DNA from: Piliocolobus tephrosceles
Lineage: Eukaryota; Chordata; Mammalia; Primates; Cercopithecidae
Assembly (NCBI RefSeq): GCF_002776525.5
Contig: NC_045434.1
Location: 118,901,075 to 118,965,074, forward strand
Length of the DNA stretch: 64,000 nucleotides
Direction: 5' to 3'
How positions within the stretch are numbered: position 1 is the first letter of the stretch; each line of letters opens with the position of its first letter. Shown here piece after piece: positions 1 to 10,860 of this stretch. A program made the translations under genes and the position numbers. The notes below the pieces were generated by a model. It searched no databases, was not told the DNA's origin, and saw only the letters and a program-made list of their open reading frames with translations.

Positions 1-195
1 ACCTCGGTTCACTGCAACTTCCGCCTCCTAGGTTCAAGCGATTCTCCTGCCTCAGGCTCCTGAATAGCTGGTATTACAGGCACCCACCATCATTCCTTGC
101 TAATTTTTGTATTTTTAGTAGAGATGAGGTTTCACCATGTTGGCCAGGATGGTCTCAATCTCTTGACTTTATGATCCGCCCACCTTGACCTCCAA
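1..195 (-). mobile_element. Alu SINE, antisense, cut by the window start
   Basis: The sequence reads as reverse-complement Alu: the Pol III B-box side, the stretch around 'gggttcaagcgattctcc', and the diagnostic 'gtatttttagtagaga' linker all appear in order. It stops abruptly after the 'gatccgcccacctt' region, so the Alu 5' end (normally ending in gcccggcc on this strand) is missing. The next bases belong to an LTR, so this is a 5'-truncated Alu inserted in, or joined to, that LTR. The other end lies outside the window. Confidence 0.93.
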
Positions 196-266
196 ATAAA
201 CCTCTTCTTTATAAATTACCCAGTCTCAGATATTTCTTCATAGCAGAAGGAGAGCGGACTAGTACT
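196..266 (+). mobile_element. 3' end of a MaLR-type LTR (MST/THE1-like)
   Basis: The stretch contains the polyadenylation-region and 3' terminal block typical of MST/THE1 LTRs (ttataaattacccagtctc, then a decayed 'gactaataca'-like end). The same block is seen at 52935-52998 in a complete LTR in this window, which supports the assignment. The rest of the LTR lies left of the Alu, outside the window, or is lost. Confidence 0.8.
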
Positions 267-835
267 GAACTGCTCTAAGATGTCTTTTATGAAATCATGC
301 AAATAATTATTCACATGTTCTTTTTATGTAAATTATTCATTATCTTTTTAAAAGAATTGAGAATTCTTTCATATAAAGTTATATATGTGTGTGTAGCTGA
401 ATAAAATAAACGAAAAAAAGTAGTAATAGCAGAAATTTACTAAAGACTGATGGGTGTCTAGTATTGTTCCTTGAAAAGGGTTCAATCTAAAGCATTTTAT
501 ACTCTTTTATGTTAGAAAAAGTTAGAAATATCTAGTAAAAAATCAAGAAATAAAGGCATCTATCCTGTGAAGTACAATGAACATAACAAAAAGAATAAAA
601 AATAGAGATGAGATAGAAAATAGGAAAAATATTAGTTTTCAATGAAACAACGACTAAATTCAGAAAACAGAAATTAGCCATCACTTAAAAAAAAAAAAAA
701 ATAAAGCAAAATCTGGGCCAAACAGGGAGAAACTGCAATGGATCTTTGTCTATAATTATATATCTATATCTACTTAATATATCTATCTGTATACATTCAT
801 TTTTTTCCCTTTATAGGAGGGTAGATGGATGTATT
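267..835. other. No recognisable feature (AT-rich)
   Basis: AT-rich sequence with a short A run near 686-701. I see no coding frame with plausible protein character and no family-diagnostic repeat. Confidence 0.6.
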
Positions 836-1090
836 GAGAAAGATATGATAGAGATAGAGATGAGATAGATAGAGGTAGAGATAGAGATAGAGATAGTGAT
901 AGAGATAGAGACAGAGGAATTAGAGGGCTTAGAGTTAGAGTTAGAGCTAGAGATAGAGGTAAAGCTAGAGCTAGGGATAGAGATAGAGATAACAGATTAG
1001 AGACAGAGATAGATAGAGCTGAGATAGAGATAGATATAGAGATAGAGATAGACACAGAGATAGACATAGACATAGAGAGAGAAATAAGAT
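836..1090. repeat. Interrupted GATAGA-type hexanucleotide satellite
   Basis: About 250 bp of tandem hexamers, mainly agatag/gagata, with variant units such as agttag and agctag in the middle and g-to-c changes near the right end. The complementary strand translates to a Ser-Ile/Ser-Leu run with no stop. That is a by-product of a six-base unit lacking stop codons, not evidence of a gene. The clustering of variant units suggests successive local amplifications. Confidence 0.93.
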
Positions 1091-1239
1091 ATATCACTTC
1101 AAAACCAGAGGATAAAGACTTCTAGATAGGTAGTTTTAATAGTTCTCAAGGACTACTTTTTAGTTGCAGATGTCTAGAGAGTAGGACCACACGTGGAAAG
1201 CATTGTTAAACCATCATTTGAGAAACCCACTTGCAGAGG

Positions 1240-1500
1240 TTAAAAAGGCAGGAAAGGGATCTGTGTCTGGGATCCCTAAGATCACGCTGAGGCTCAATAG
1301 TTTGCTAGAACTCACAGGGGTCAAAAAAGCTGTCATACTCAAACTTGCAATTTATTATAGTTTCTTGTTACAGATTAAAATTAGTGAAAGAAAACAGAGC
1401 ATTGTGTGAATAAAGTCCAGGAGAAACCAGGCTCATGCTTCCAGTTGTCCCCTTCCAGTGGAGTTGCAAAGGAACAGGTTCCTCAACACTATTTGATCAA
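1240..1500 (-). mobile_element. LTR-like fragment, probably antisense, family uncertain
   Basis: The text around 1255-1470 (a 'ctcacagg...' block, then 'acagattaaaatta', then 'agtccaggagaaaccaggc') resembles antisense endogenous-retroviral LTR sequence. I cannot name the family securely and the ends are not visible. It diverges into unassigned sequence after about 1500. Confidence 0.45.
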
Positions 1501-3671
1501 TAGTATCAGTAGTGACATATCTTATTTACATAGGCAGTTGAATCTTATCAACAATGCCAGTATTATACCATATTGTAGTATGATCATAGTACAATTTAAT
1601 TTTATTACAGAACAAATCAGTAAGGATCATATACGTTTTTACTATGCTTTCCCACAGAGTTGACCTTTGTCCAAATACCATATATTTTTATGAGTAGTAG
1701 TTATTACAATTGACCATGATTTGATTATTTCTAGATTCCAAGTTGGTTGGGGATAAACCCACCCTCCCAGTCTTAGCTCAAAGGCTTGTGCTGAAACTTG
1801 TTTCCATTGTGCACTGCTATCTAGCAGGGCCCATCTCCCACTTATGAGAGAACATGGGTGTTCAGAACAGTTGCTATCCCTGTTAACCATATTATAGTTA
1901 TAGAAGATATCTTATTTTGACCTATTCTCCAGGCAATGACAATCATAGTGCATTAATGTGAATAACAAGTGTCTTCATAGAACTTCCATAAATTTGGAGA
2001 TGCATGATTCCTAAAAAATACGACCTTTGACTCTCCCCAGCTAAGATGAAGAGCCATTGCCCGTGGATTTCTTGGTATTACAGTAGTCAAGAAGCCCTGC
2101 TTAGGGGCTTAGGGTACAAGCCCTTTCTCAAAGGTATAACCTAGCATTATCCATCAGTATTGGTTGAATCAGCCTGATCCACTTCACTGAAGTCCCATCG
2201 TCTTTCCAGGCCAATTCTCATCTTTGTGCCTTGCCTTCCTTCTAGAAGATAATTTAATCTAATCTGCTATTTCCAGTTAATAAATATTTTTATTCCCTCT
2301 GAATGTCATTTCTCATTAAAAGCAAATTGAGCTTGTGCCACAATACCTAGACCAGTATTTATTTTCCCTGAAACCCTTTTCTGTCTTGTGGGATAATGTT
2401 TAATTCACCATGAGTACTGTTGCCATTATGTGCTAGTGGCCTGAATGCAGTTAAAATATATATTTTGTATCCAAAAATATTGGGTTCCACATAATAGAGT
2501 TAAATAAGTCACACCTACATTTAATATAGTCTGAGTATGCTATACTACTCTACATAGCTTTTTACCTCTCAGGCTAGGGATATTCTCCAGGAAAATTTGA
2601 ATTCACTATGTGATACCTATTGCTTTATTCCCATGAGAAATTCATTGTGTTTTTTTCTATTCTGTTTAAGACTAAAAATAAGAGGGATGTATATGTGTGC
2701 ATAGCACATTGTGACATGTTGGGAATGCCACTGTTACATTTCGTTCATTATAAACAGGGACATTTCTAAGCATTTGGTCGTTGAGGTTTATAGTTACACA
2801 GTAATCAGTCTGATGACAGCTGTGCACTTCATGATTCAACAGACCAGTAGAGAGTAGTTCCTGAAAATTTCTTCCCAAATGATGTCTTTTTTAGTAGATA
2901 CAACCTGAAAAGTAAGAGAGAAAAGATACTAGGACATTTCTAGAGTTACACTCAGTTATTAATAATTGGCCCAACTCATCATCATATTATGTGACAAAAG
3001 TATCTCAGAGTTAAAGGTAAATCAGGTTTATAGGCTTCCGTTTGACTTTGTCAGGTTGCAAAAGCAGGATTCTTCTTAGTAAACATATGACTTCATCCTT
3101 TGGGTCATATGGTATAATTGTACTAAAAGATAACGTCATTCTTTTATTCTGACTCTCTCGATGCATCAGTCTCCCTTGTTTTATAACTGATATATTTATT
3201 CTTTACCCTCAGCTATTATCTCTCTTTTTCACAACTTGTCATTGATTTTGACTCCACATTTTCCAAATTTGGAAAGGATGTTATGGTAAGTCACTAAGCT
3301 GGTTCAGAATGCTGGCAGCAACACCAGTCTACCCAAAGTTTGTTCTACAATATATTCCCATTCATGTAGAGTTGTGTTACACAGACATAAAACTAGTGGT
3401 CTATCCCAACCACCAGGCAATACAGCTGCATTCACTATTCACTGTCAACCTAAATTTTGCCAAACAGATGAAGGCATATTCCATACAACCAGGCTCTTTG
3501 TAATTCTGGTACAAAGAATTAAAATGATATGTTACTTATTTAGAAATTATCCCTACTTCTGACACCCACAGCTGTAACCCTGGTCCTAGGCCTATGGCAT
3601 CATATTGGAAAAAAAATAGATGATGCAGGGAAGAAGTGTATATTTATACCTGTATTATCTCTTATCCCCTG
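1501..3671. other. No confidently recognised feature
   Basis: AT-rich single-copy-looking sequence. Parts of 1740-2200 are less AT-rich and could be further old LTR, but I cannot support a family. The short open frames here lack codon bias, domains or a splice context. Confidence 0.5.
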
Positions 3672-3711
3672 TGTACTATTCAGATTGCTCCAAAGAAACA
3701 GAACCAATAGG

Positions 3712-3713
<2 letters not shown>

Positions 3714-3753
<40 letters not shown>
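3714..3753. repeat. (CA)n microsatellite
   Basis: Twenty uninterrupted CA/AC dinucleotides followed by an imperfect TA/CA-rich tail to about 3806. The length makes it likely to be polymorphic. Confidence 0.97.
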
Positions 3754-3755
<2 letters not shown>

Positions 3756-4144
3756 GTATACATATATAAGTGTACATATTTATATGTGCATGCACACACA
3801 TACATACCTTTTTTTATGAAAAGAGAGATTTATAAGTACAAAATTGGTTCATGTGATTGTGAACACTGACAAGTTCAAAATCTGTCAGGGAGGGCGGAAG
3901 GATGGAGGCCCAGGGAAGAGATTCAGTTTGAGCTTGAACTGAAGGTTATCTGCTGGCAGAATCCCCTCTTCCTAGGGGAAGGTCAGTCTTTTTTTAAAAT
4001 AAAGCATTCAGTGAATTGGATGAGGCCCACCCACATTATGGAGCTCAATCTGCTTTACTCATTGTCTACTGATTTGAATGTCGATCTCATCCAAAAAAAT
4101 ATTTTCACAAAAATATATAGAATAATGTTTGACAAAATATCTGC

Positions 4145-4509
4145 TGCTATGGTCAGAATACTTGTGTTTCCCCTAAATTTATATGTCAAAACCTTAACCT
4201 CCAAGGTGATGATATTAGAAGGTAGGGTCTTTTGGGGGGTGATTAGGTTATGAAGATAGAGGCCCCAACAGTGGGATTAGTGCCTTTATAAAATAAGCCC
4301 ATGGGAGCTCATTTGCTCCTTCTGCTATGTGATGACACAGTGAAAAGGCACTCTCTATGAATCAGGAAATGATCCTCCACCAGACACTGAGTCTGTTGGT
4401 GCCTTGATCTTCGACTTTCCAACCCCCAGAACAGTAAGAAAAACATTTCTGTTGTGTGTAAGCTACCTAGTCTATGGTATTTTGTTACAAGAACCTGAAC
4501 AGATTAAGA
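4145..4509 (+). mobile_element. Solo LTR, MaLR/ERVL-like, nested
   Basis: The element starts with tgctatggtcagaat, contains 'gatgatattagaaggt', 'ggggtgattaggttatgaa' and a 3' block 'cttgatcttcgactttcca', and ends near 'cagattaaga'. The order and length (about 365 bp) fit a solo LTR. The flanks atctgc (left) and atgtgg (right) are a plausible degraded target duplication. The repeat outside it is continuous once the LTR is removed. Confidence 0.78.
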
Positions 4510-4565
4510 TGTGGGTGCTATGGCCTAGCCAAGCTGACACATATATTTAGCTATTACACCTTCTT

Positions 4566-5753
4566 TGCCAGTTACCTCCCCAGCAAAAGCAGAGGGATCT
4601 GTCTAGAGAGGAACTCCCCTCCTGGTGCCCCTCATACTCATGAATGTGTGTAAGCCAGTCCTTCATTCTTTTATCTTCCCCCATTTTACACAAAACATGT
4701 TACTGTGAGGCTGATATTAATCACAATATGTCCATTTAATGTAATGTCTTTTTGCTCATTGTTAGACACTATGAGTTGTTAAATGGGTTCCTTGGTTTGA
4801 AGAAATGTAACTCAGCAGTTCAAGACTTCAGGCATGCAAAAAGAGTCATATCAGGCAAAATATATCAAAAATTCTGATATTTGTCCTGGAGATTGTCCAA
4901 GGGACAACACTGAAGACAAACATTTCTTTGGAATGTGCGAAGTTTGAGCAACCAAGACCTGCTGAGTTAGCACTTCCTTTCTTGAGAATTTAATAAATAA
5001 TATACTCTTTTTTATATAGCATGCTTTTTCCTGATAGGAAACTCTGATATGAGGCAGGTAAAGGAAGAAGAGTAAAGAGGTAATAGCTGGATTATCTGAT
5101 TGAGACTTTTTGCCTTAATGAGCTTCATTGTACTGTACACAAATCATCTTCTCACCAGAAAGAAACAATAAAATCTGTTTTAATGTAATTTTAACATAGT
5201 TCATTCAATTGCAGATACATAGTTTAATTTGCAATAATGATTGTGTTTAAAAACCAGCTCACATAATTACTAAAAATCTAACCATTAGTTCTCCCTAGAC
5301 AACACAAGCTACCACCAGAATAGCACTGCTTTTATTTTATGTAATTATTCTATTTTACTTTTTCACTCCTCTCCTGAGTACTGCAAAGACGCTCTTAGTT
5401 CTAATCTTTTCACTATTTTCATCTTTTGTTGGGGTCATTTTTTTCACAAAAAAATAAAACTTTATTATGTTCAAATGCCTATTATTTCATTGAATTGCTT
5501 CCTTTCTGGAATATTTTATTAATTTGCTTTGTTTAGACTCACTTCTATGTGAAATTATAAAATATGATAAAATTGGCATTTCATTCATAGCACGGGGGGT
5601 TTTGTGGTATATTACTTTGTACTTCTTGAATTTTAAACCATATAAACAAATAAACTCTTAAAAGATGATTTTCAACAAATTTTTATATTATTGACTCATT
5701 TTTATAACCATCTATTTATAGCTATATGTCTCAAATTCTTTTTATTTTATAAA
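4566..5753. other. No recognisable feature
   Basis: AT-rich sequence without a diagnostic repeat block or a credible coding frame. Confidence 0.5.
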
Positions 5754-5935
5754 CATTTATCAAGTTCTTCTCATGTGCCAGTTCCTACTCTAGAGGATGA
5801 GGATTCAGCATATGCAAACTTTTAAAACTCTATGTTCTCATGTTGAGACAAATAATAAACAAAAAGAAAAAAAATAAGGAAACCATATAGTATACCTAGT
5901 AGTGATTGTTACAAGGAAAAACAAAGTGGAAAAAA
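5754..5935 (-). mobile_element. L2 LINE 3' end fragment, antisense
   Basis: The block 'acatttatcaagttcttctcatgtgcc...gaggattcagcat' is the decayed reverse complement of the L2 3' end (the 'gcctggcacatagtaggcgc' region and upstream). It is very diverged and short. Confidence 0.6.
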
Positions 5936-7329
5936 ATTATAGAAAATATTAGTACAATTGATCCTCATTATTTGCAGATTCTGTGTTTAAAAACATGCCA
6001 ACTCCCTAAAATTTATTTGTAACTCCAAAATCAATACAGTGTGTTCTTGGTCATGCATGGCAGGTGCAGAGCAGCAAAAATTCTTGGGTCATCGGACAAA
6101 CAGACTTTCCCAGACAAAGTCAAATAAGGCACTGCACACAAATGTCTTTTCACAATCGATTTTGTGCCATGATTTTTACTTCATTATGCTTTTTTTGGTA
6201 GTGATTTCACTATTAAAAATGGTCCCAGCGATAGTGCTGATGTGCTGTCTGGTGTTTCTAAGCACAAATAGACTGAGGTGTGCCTCACAGAAAACATGAC
6301 TTGTAATACTGCTGGCTGTGAGTTCAGGGTGAATGATCAATATTATACATTAGGTTAGTTTTCTTTTAACACAAACACACATAAAACAAAATTATGTATT
6401 GATCAGATGGTGAAAATTTTATGACTAGAAATTTGCAGGAACCTAACCCTCTCCTCCTTTGAGGAGCAATGGTTCAGTGTTCTTGGTGATTCAGTTTAAC
6501 AGTGACTTTATAAACATAAGGATTGCAAATATTGGGTATTAATTGCAGTACAATTGCCTATACATTAAAATGTTTTAATGTTAAAATCAATAAAATGTGT
6601 GAAGAAACAGAATCTAAGTGTGAACAAAAGAAAAGTGTAAATTCTTTGGGTAGGAGATTCTGGAAGGATGGACTCGTCCTGCTCTGAGGTGGGAAAGTTT
6701 GTGAAATAATAGGCTTATGGACAGATCATAAGTTAGTATAAGACATTAACTTTATAGATGCATTTTAAATATACAAGTGTAAATGTTGTATAGCTACTTA
6801 AAGATATAAATCTGTTGTTAGGTTTATGAGATTACATAAATTCATTAAGGATGTGAATTAGAAACATCCAGAGACACAATTCTGAAGCCTTATAATATTT
6901 AAAGATCAAGGAAATGGAAAGGAGCAGTAAAGGCACTTTAAATGACATAAAGAAAAAGGAGAAGAATGAGGTTATTTGTCTGAATCGATAAATGACCTTT
7001 TAGAGATGTAACAAAATAGCTATAACAAGCCATCTACTATCACCTAATAAAGGACTTTGCCTGTGCAATTCTTTCACTCTAGACACACATTTTTTCTCCT
7101 TTCTGTGGGATCTTTCACATTAGCATAAATCATGTTATATGATCTTGCTTATTCAAAAAGTATCCTTTGTCATGGCTTACACCTTTCAGATACCTTCTGA
7201 AAGAGAACTTTTACACCACTCTATTCCTCATCTCCCACTGTTTTCCAAATCTATGCCAATTCAGCTTTCATTCCTAATACTCCACGAAAATAAATCTGAT
7301 AACCTCCACTGGAAACCTCCAGGCTTCAA
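5936..7329. other. No recognisable feature
   Basis: AT-rich sequence. A frame at 6039-6299 has no domain and lies in unassigned DNA. Nothing else can be supported. Confidence 0.5.
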
Positions 7330-8745
7330 AATCCATTGGTTAGTTTTTAATCATTATCTTGCTGGTTTTCTAACTATACTTGAAACCATAGATCATTTTT
7401 TTCTTGATACAGTTTCTGGGCAGTACACATTTCCAGTATCCTTCATTCTTAAAAATTTTTTCAGTCTCTTTTCCTGGCCATTCTTCCTCTGGACATGTAT
7501 ATTTCTGTGTGCCACCCAGTTCCCTCCATAATTTCCACTTTTCTAAATACTTGGATAGCAAAATCTTGTCTCATGGTTTTGAGCACCAATATATACTGAT
7601 GACTCCTCAAAATGTATCTTCAACAATCATTTATTTCTGAACTTCAGTGTTAAAAACTGAAATAATCCCTTTATATATGCTATTTGAATGTCAAATAGAC
7701 ACCTCAAGGAATATCTGTCCTGGACTGAATTTTTTCTTTCTTCCCCCTAACCATGATCTTACCCTAATGTTTTTCAACTCAATAAATTATATTTCCATTT
7801 ACAGAGTTACTCAGGGCAAAAGTCTTTAGAATTATCTTCAGTTTTTTTTCTCACACTGCCCTGCCACTTATACAGCAAATGTTTTAGACTGTACTTTCAA
7901 AATAAACCCAGAATCCAACCACCTTTTATTACCTCTGTCTTATCAGCCTAGTTTAAGCCATCATATCCTCTCATCCAGACCATTTCAGTAGTTCAAGCTT
8001 GTTGAACTTATGGCCCGTGGGCTGCATGCAACCCAGGATGGCTTTAAATGCGGCTCAACACAAATACGTAAAGTTTTTTACAACATTATGATTTTTTTTT
8101 TTTTTTTTGCAATTTTTTAGCTCATCATCCATTGTTCATGTTAGTGAATGTTATGTGTGGCCAAACACAATTCTTGCTCTTCTAATGGGGTCCAGGGAAT
8201 CCAAAAGATAGGACACCCCTGCAGTAGTTTGTTAATCTGTCCCTTTGTTTCTAAACTTGGCCCTTCTCTTGAAATTAATTTTTTACAAAACAAAGAGACT
8301 TTAAAAATATAAACCAAGTTGTATTATTTTCTGCTGAAATGTTCAATGTTCCCTGTTTAATGGCTTTGAAGAGTATAATCCAAATTATTTACCAAAGTTT
8401 ACCAGGCCCTATATGATTTGGCTTCTGCTACCAATCAGTTTTCCTTTGCTCATCATGCTGCAGCCACACTGGCCTCTTTCCAAAACCTAGAAAATGTCAG
8501 TCATGAACCTGACTTTGGTCATTTGTTCTTACGTTTCCTTTACCTTAAATTCTCTTCCACTGACTATTTTTGTCACACTACTTTACTCAGAACTCCAGTC
8601 AAATGTCACCTTTCAGGGTAATCTTCTCGGGCTAACTTATATATTTTTATTTTCTTTATCTCATCCAGCTAAATGTAAGCTCAAAAAGGTAAAGATTTCT
8701 TTGTTTACCACTGTATTTGCAGTATTTCCTTTTTAATATCTTTAT
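7330..8745 (+). mobile_element. L2 LINE, ORF2 3' part and 3' end
   Basis: A long sense L2 fossil. Recognisable blocks in order are the region before 7560, 'tatactgatgactcctcaaaatg' (7594), 'aatagacacctcaagg' (7695), 'ataaacccagaatccaacca' (7903), the block before 'accaggccctatatgatttggc' (8401), 'cagccacactggcc' (8461) and 'aaatgtcacctttcagg' (8600). It ends near 'aaatgtaagctcaaaaagg'. These are remnants of the L2 reverse-transcriptase C-terminal coding region and 3' UTR. It is interrupted at 7994-8221 by a DNA transposon, so the L2 predates that insertion. Several modest open frames inside are L2-derived and broken. Confidence 0.85.
7994..8221. mobile_element. hAT-type non-autonomous DNA transposon with 8-bp TSD
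   Basis: A 228-bp element beginning 'caagcttgttgaactt' and ending 'ataggacacccctg', flanked by exact copies of cagtagtt (7986-7993 and 8222-8229). An 8-bp target duplication is the hallmark of hAT transposons. The internal 'ggcccgtgggctgcatgc' and 'gtgtggccaaacacaattctt' blocks match a common human hAT-Charlie derivative whose exact name I cannot give. It has no coding capacity. Confidence 0.88.
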
Positions 8746-8981
8746 CTGGTTTACATTTAATACATATTCCCGATTGACCATTGCATTAGCCATTTTATTG
8801 AATATGTTCCAATTTCTTATCAATAGGAACATCTACTTCAGACTTTTATTTATCCAGCAAAGTTCTTTATAGACTATAAAGATTATAGATGCCTTAATGT
8901 GTATGACTTGAGGAAAAGCATTTCAGGAGGTAATATAATAATGGCTACTCTTGGCCAAAATTAAATCAAAATTTTCATAAC

Positions 8982-9290
8982 TTTTTTTTTTTTTTTTTTG
9001 GGGCAGCGTTTCTCTCCTGTTGCCCAGGCTAGAGTTCAATGGCATGCTCCCATCTTACTACAACCTCTGACTTCCTGGCTCAAGCAATCCTCCTGCCTCA
9101 GCCTTCTGAGTAGTTGGGAAGTTGGGACTACAGGCATGTGCCACCATGCCCAGCTAATTTTTGTATTTTAGGTAGAGAAGGGGTTTCCCCATGTTGGTCA
9201 GGCTAGTCTCCAAATTCTGACTTCAAGTCATCCACCCGCCTCAGCCTCTCAGAATGCTAGGATTACAGGTGTGAGCCACCATGCCCGGCC
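8982..9290 (-). mobile_element. Alu SINE, full length, antisense, old
   Basis: An oligo(T) run (8982-8999) is followed by the full reverse-complement Alu, ending 'gagccaccatgcccggcc'. It is diverged, with an extra 'gttgggaa' repeat in the left-monomer region, consistent with an AluJ/S age. Flanks aaaattttcat (left) and aaaatttgtat (right) form an imperfect target duplication. Confidence 0.94.
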
Positions 9291-10299
9291 AAAATTTGTA
9301 TTACATTTTTTAGAAAAGTGTGGAAGATACGACAAATGTTTTGTTGTTTCCAGATCATGACTTCTTCAGTACTCGTATCAATCTAGAAAATGGTGTAGGT
9401 TAGTATGTGAGAAGAAATAAGGGCACATTATGTGCTAGTATGACTGTTTTTTGTTGTTATAATTTTCCATAAAAAATTATCAAAACATGAGAGCATATTC
9501 AGTTCTGTGATTTCCAAGTGTGTGTGTACGTCTGTTTTTTGTTTGTTTGTTTGTTTGTTTGGCATGCTGCTTAATACATTCTGATGCTTGGCTGATCCAC
9601 TTAGGCCAAATATAAACAGAAAAATAGCAAATTGATCACTAAATTGTTGCTCTATCTTGGAAGGTTATAGAATTGACATTTCTTAACTCTGCTGTTATAC
9701 AGCTGAATTATGTTCTAACAATATAGCATGATTTATTCATACAACTTATTTTGATGACACATTTGACAATATTTTGGAAGTGTTAACTTGAATATACCAT
9801 TTAAGGATTTTCTTATTGGTTTTTAGTCTAGAATTAAATTAGAACCCATCTTGACAGACTAGTACTTATCTAACTATCTAACATAATGTTCTCTGTCTGT
9901 ACTCTACCTATATAATTCAATCAACCCAAATAGGATAATGGAAATTATTTGATCTATTCTCATGAAGAGTTAATTAAATTAATGATAGAGATCACTGCTT
10001 CATGCCTGTATTATATATTTAAATGGCAATCAAGCTATTTCCTTGAGAACATGAAATTCTCATCCTTCTTGTTGCAGTCCTCTTACCTTGTCCATATTAA
10101 GGTGGGAACTGCTCTCAATTTTAGCTTCCATTGTCAAATTAGCCTTCTGTGCTTTCTAGTGAACCTCCTTTGGCTACTTTGAAAACTTCCTTTTTTCAGA
10201 TCCAATACATGTTGCCATATTGCTTCTTTCTTCCTCCCACATTGTACTGATATCATGTAATTTATGTGGCTGTTGGAGGTTTATATCCATCTGCTTATT
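9291..10299. other. No recognisable feature except a (GTTT)n run
   Basis: AT-rich sequence. A short GTTT tetranucleotide tract lies at about 9537-9560. The frame at 9949-10182 has no identifiable domain. Confidence 0.5.
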
Positions 10300-10860
10300 T
10301 TGGGTTTTTTTTTTTTTTGTATGGATTGCATTTATTGTGCTTGGCCCCTATTAACCTCAACAGGGATGGCACCAGGTTCAAGAGGCTAAAGAAGAAGTCT
10401 GGAGTCAGCAAACAAGACATAGGATTTCATTAGCCAGAACATTACATACAGAGATGGTCCAGGAGTGGCAGGATGGACAGGAGAATCTTACAGCCCAGTG
10501 GTGGTGGGCTGGGTAGGAGAACAGCAATTGCTTTCAAAATACATGCAGTTTATTTGGTATGTTCACTTAGCACCCTCGCCCTAATGACCTACACCTGGCA
10601 ACCTTCATCTACCCCCCCCCCCCCCCCACACACACACACACACAAACAAAGAACCTAGATAGCCTGTATGGCCTACATTCCACCAGAAGGGACAGGGGTT
10701 TAGATGTTCTTCCTAGTTAAGGAATGAATCTCCAAGTTGGCTAGTATCATATTCCTTAGCCCTTAACTCCAAATATACACTCAAGTGCATCTACCATACA
10801 GGGCCATTCACAGGGTATACATCAGTTATTGCTGTCAGGTGTATCTGCCTTACAACATTG
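10300..10860 (-). mobile_element. Endogenous-retroviral LTR-like sequence, probably antisense
   Basis: From about 10318 the sequence is much less AT-rich than its flanks and carries blocks ('ccaggttcaagaggctaaag', 'caggatggacaggagaatc', 'acatgcagtttatttggtat', 'cagggccattcacagggtat') that I recognise as antisense LTR sequence. The family and exact termini are uncertain. A C16 plus CA tract interrupts it at 10612-10643. Confidence 0.6.
10612..10643. repeat. Poly(C)16 followed by (AC)n
   Basis: Sixteen consecutive C residues (10612-10627) pass directly into eight AC dinucleotides. Long homopolymer C runs are rare in primate DNA. The tract lies inside an LTR-like sequence and could be a length-variable site. 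Confidence 0.97.

Larger units (their letters stand above)
3672..4565. mobile_element. Old interspersed repeat split by an LTR, family uncertain
   Basis: The segment begins near 'aagaaacagaaccaatagg', runs through a CA microsatellite and ends with 'ggcctagccaagctgacaca'. This is a widely dispersed human repeat layout that I recognise but cannot name securely. The portion 3672-4144 resumes at about 4510, and the intervening 365 bp is a complete LTR, so the outer repeat is the older element. Confidence 0.65.

Noticed and set aside
836..1090. CRISPR-like array
   Set aside because: The units are contiguous hexamers without spacers, and the window is mammalian.
783..1097. 104-residue Ser/Ile/Leu-rich minus-strand frame
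   Set aside because: It is the translation of the hexanucleotide satellite, which simply lacks stop codons. No complex sequence or signal supports a protein.
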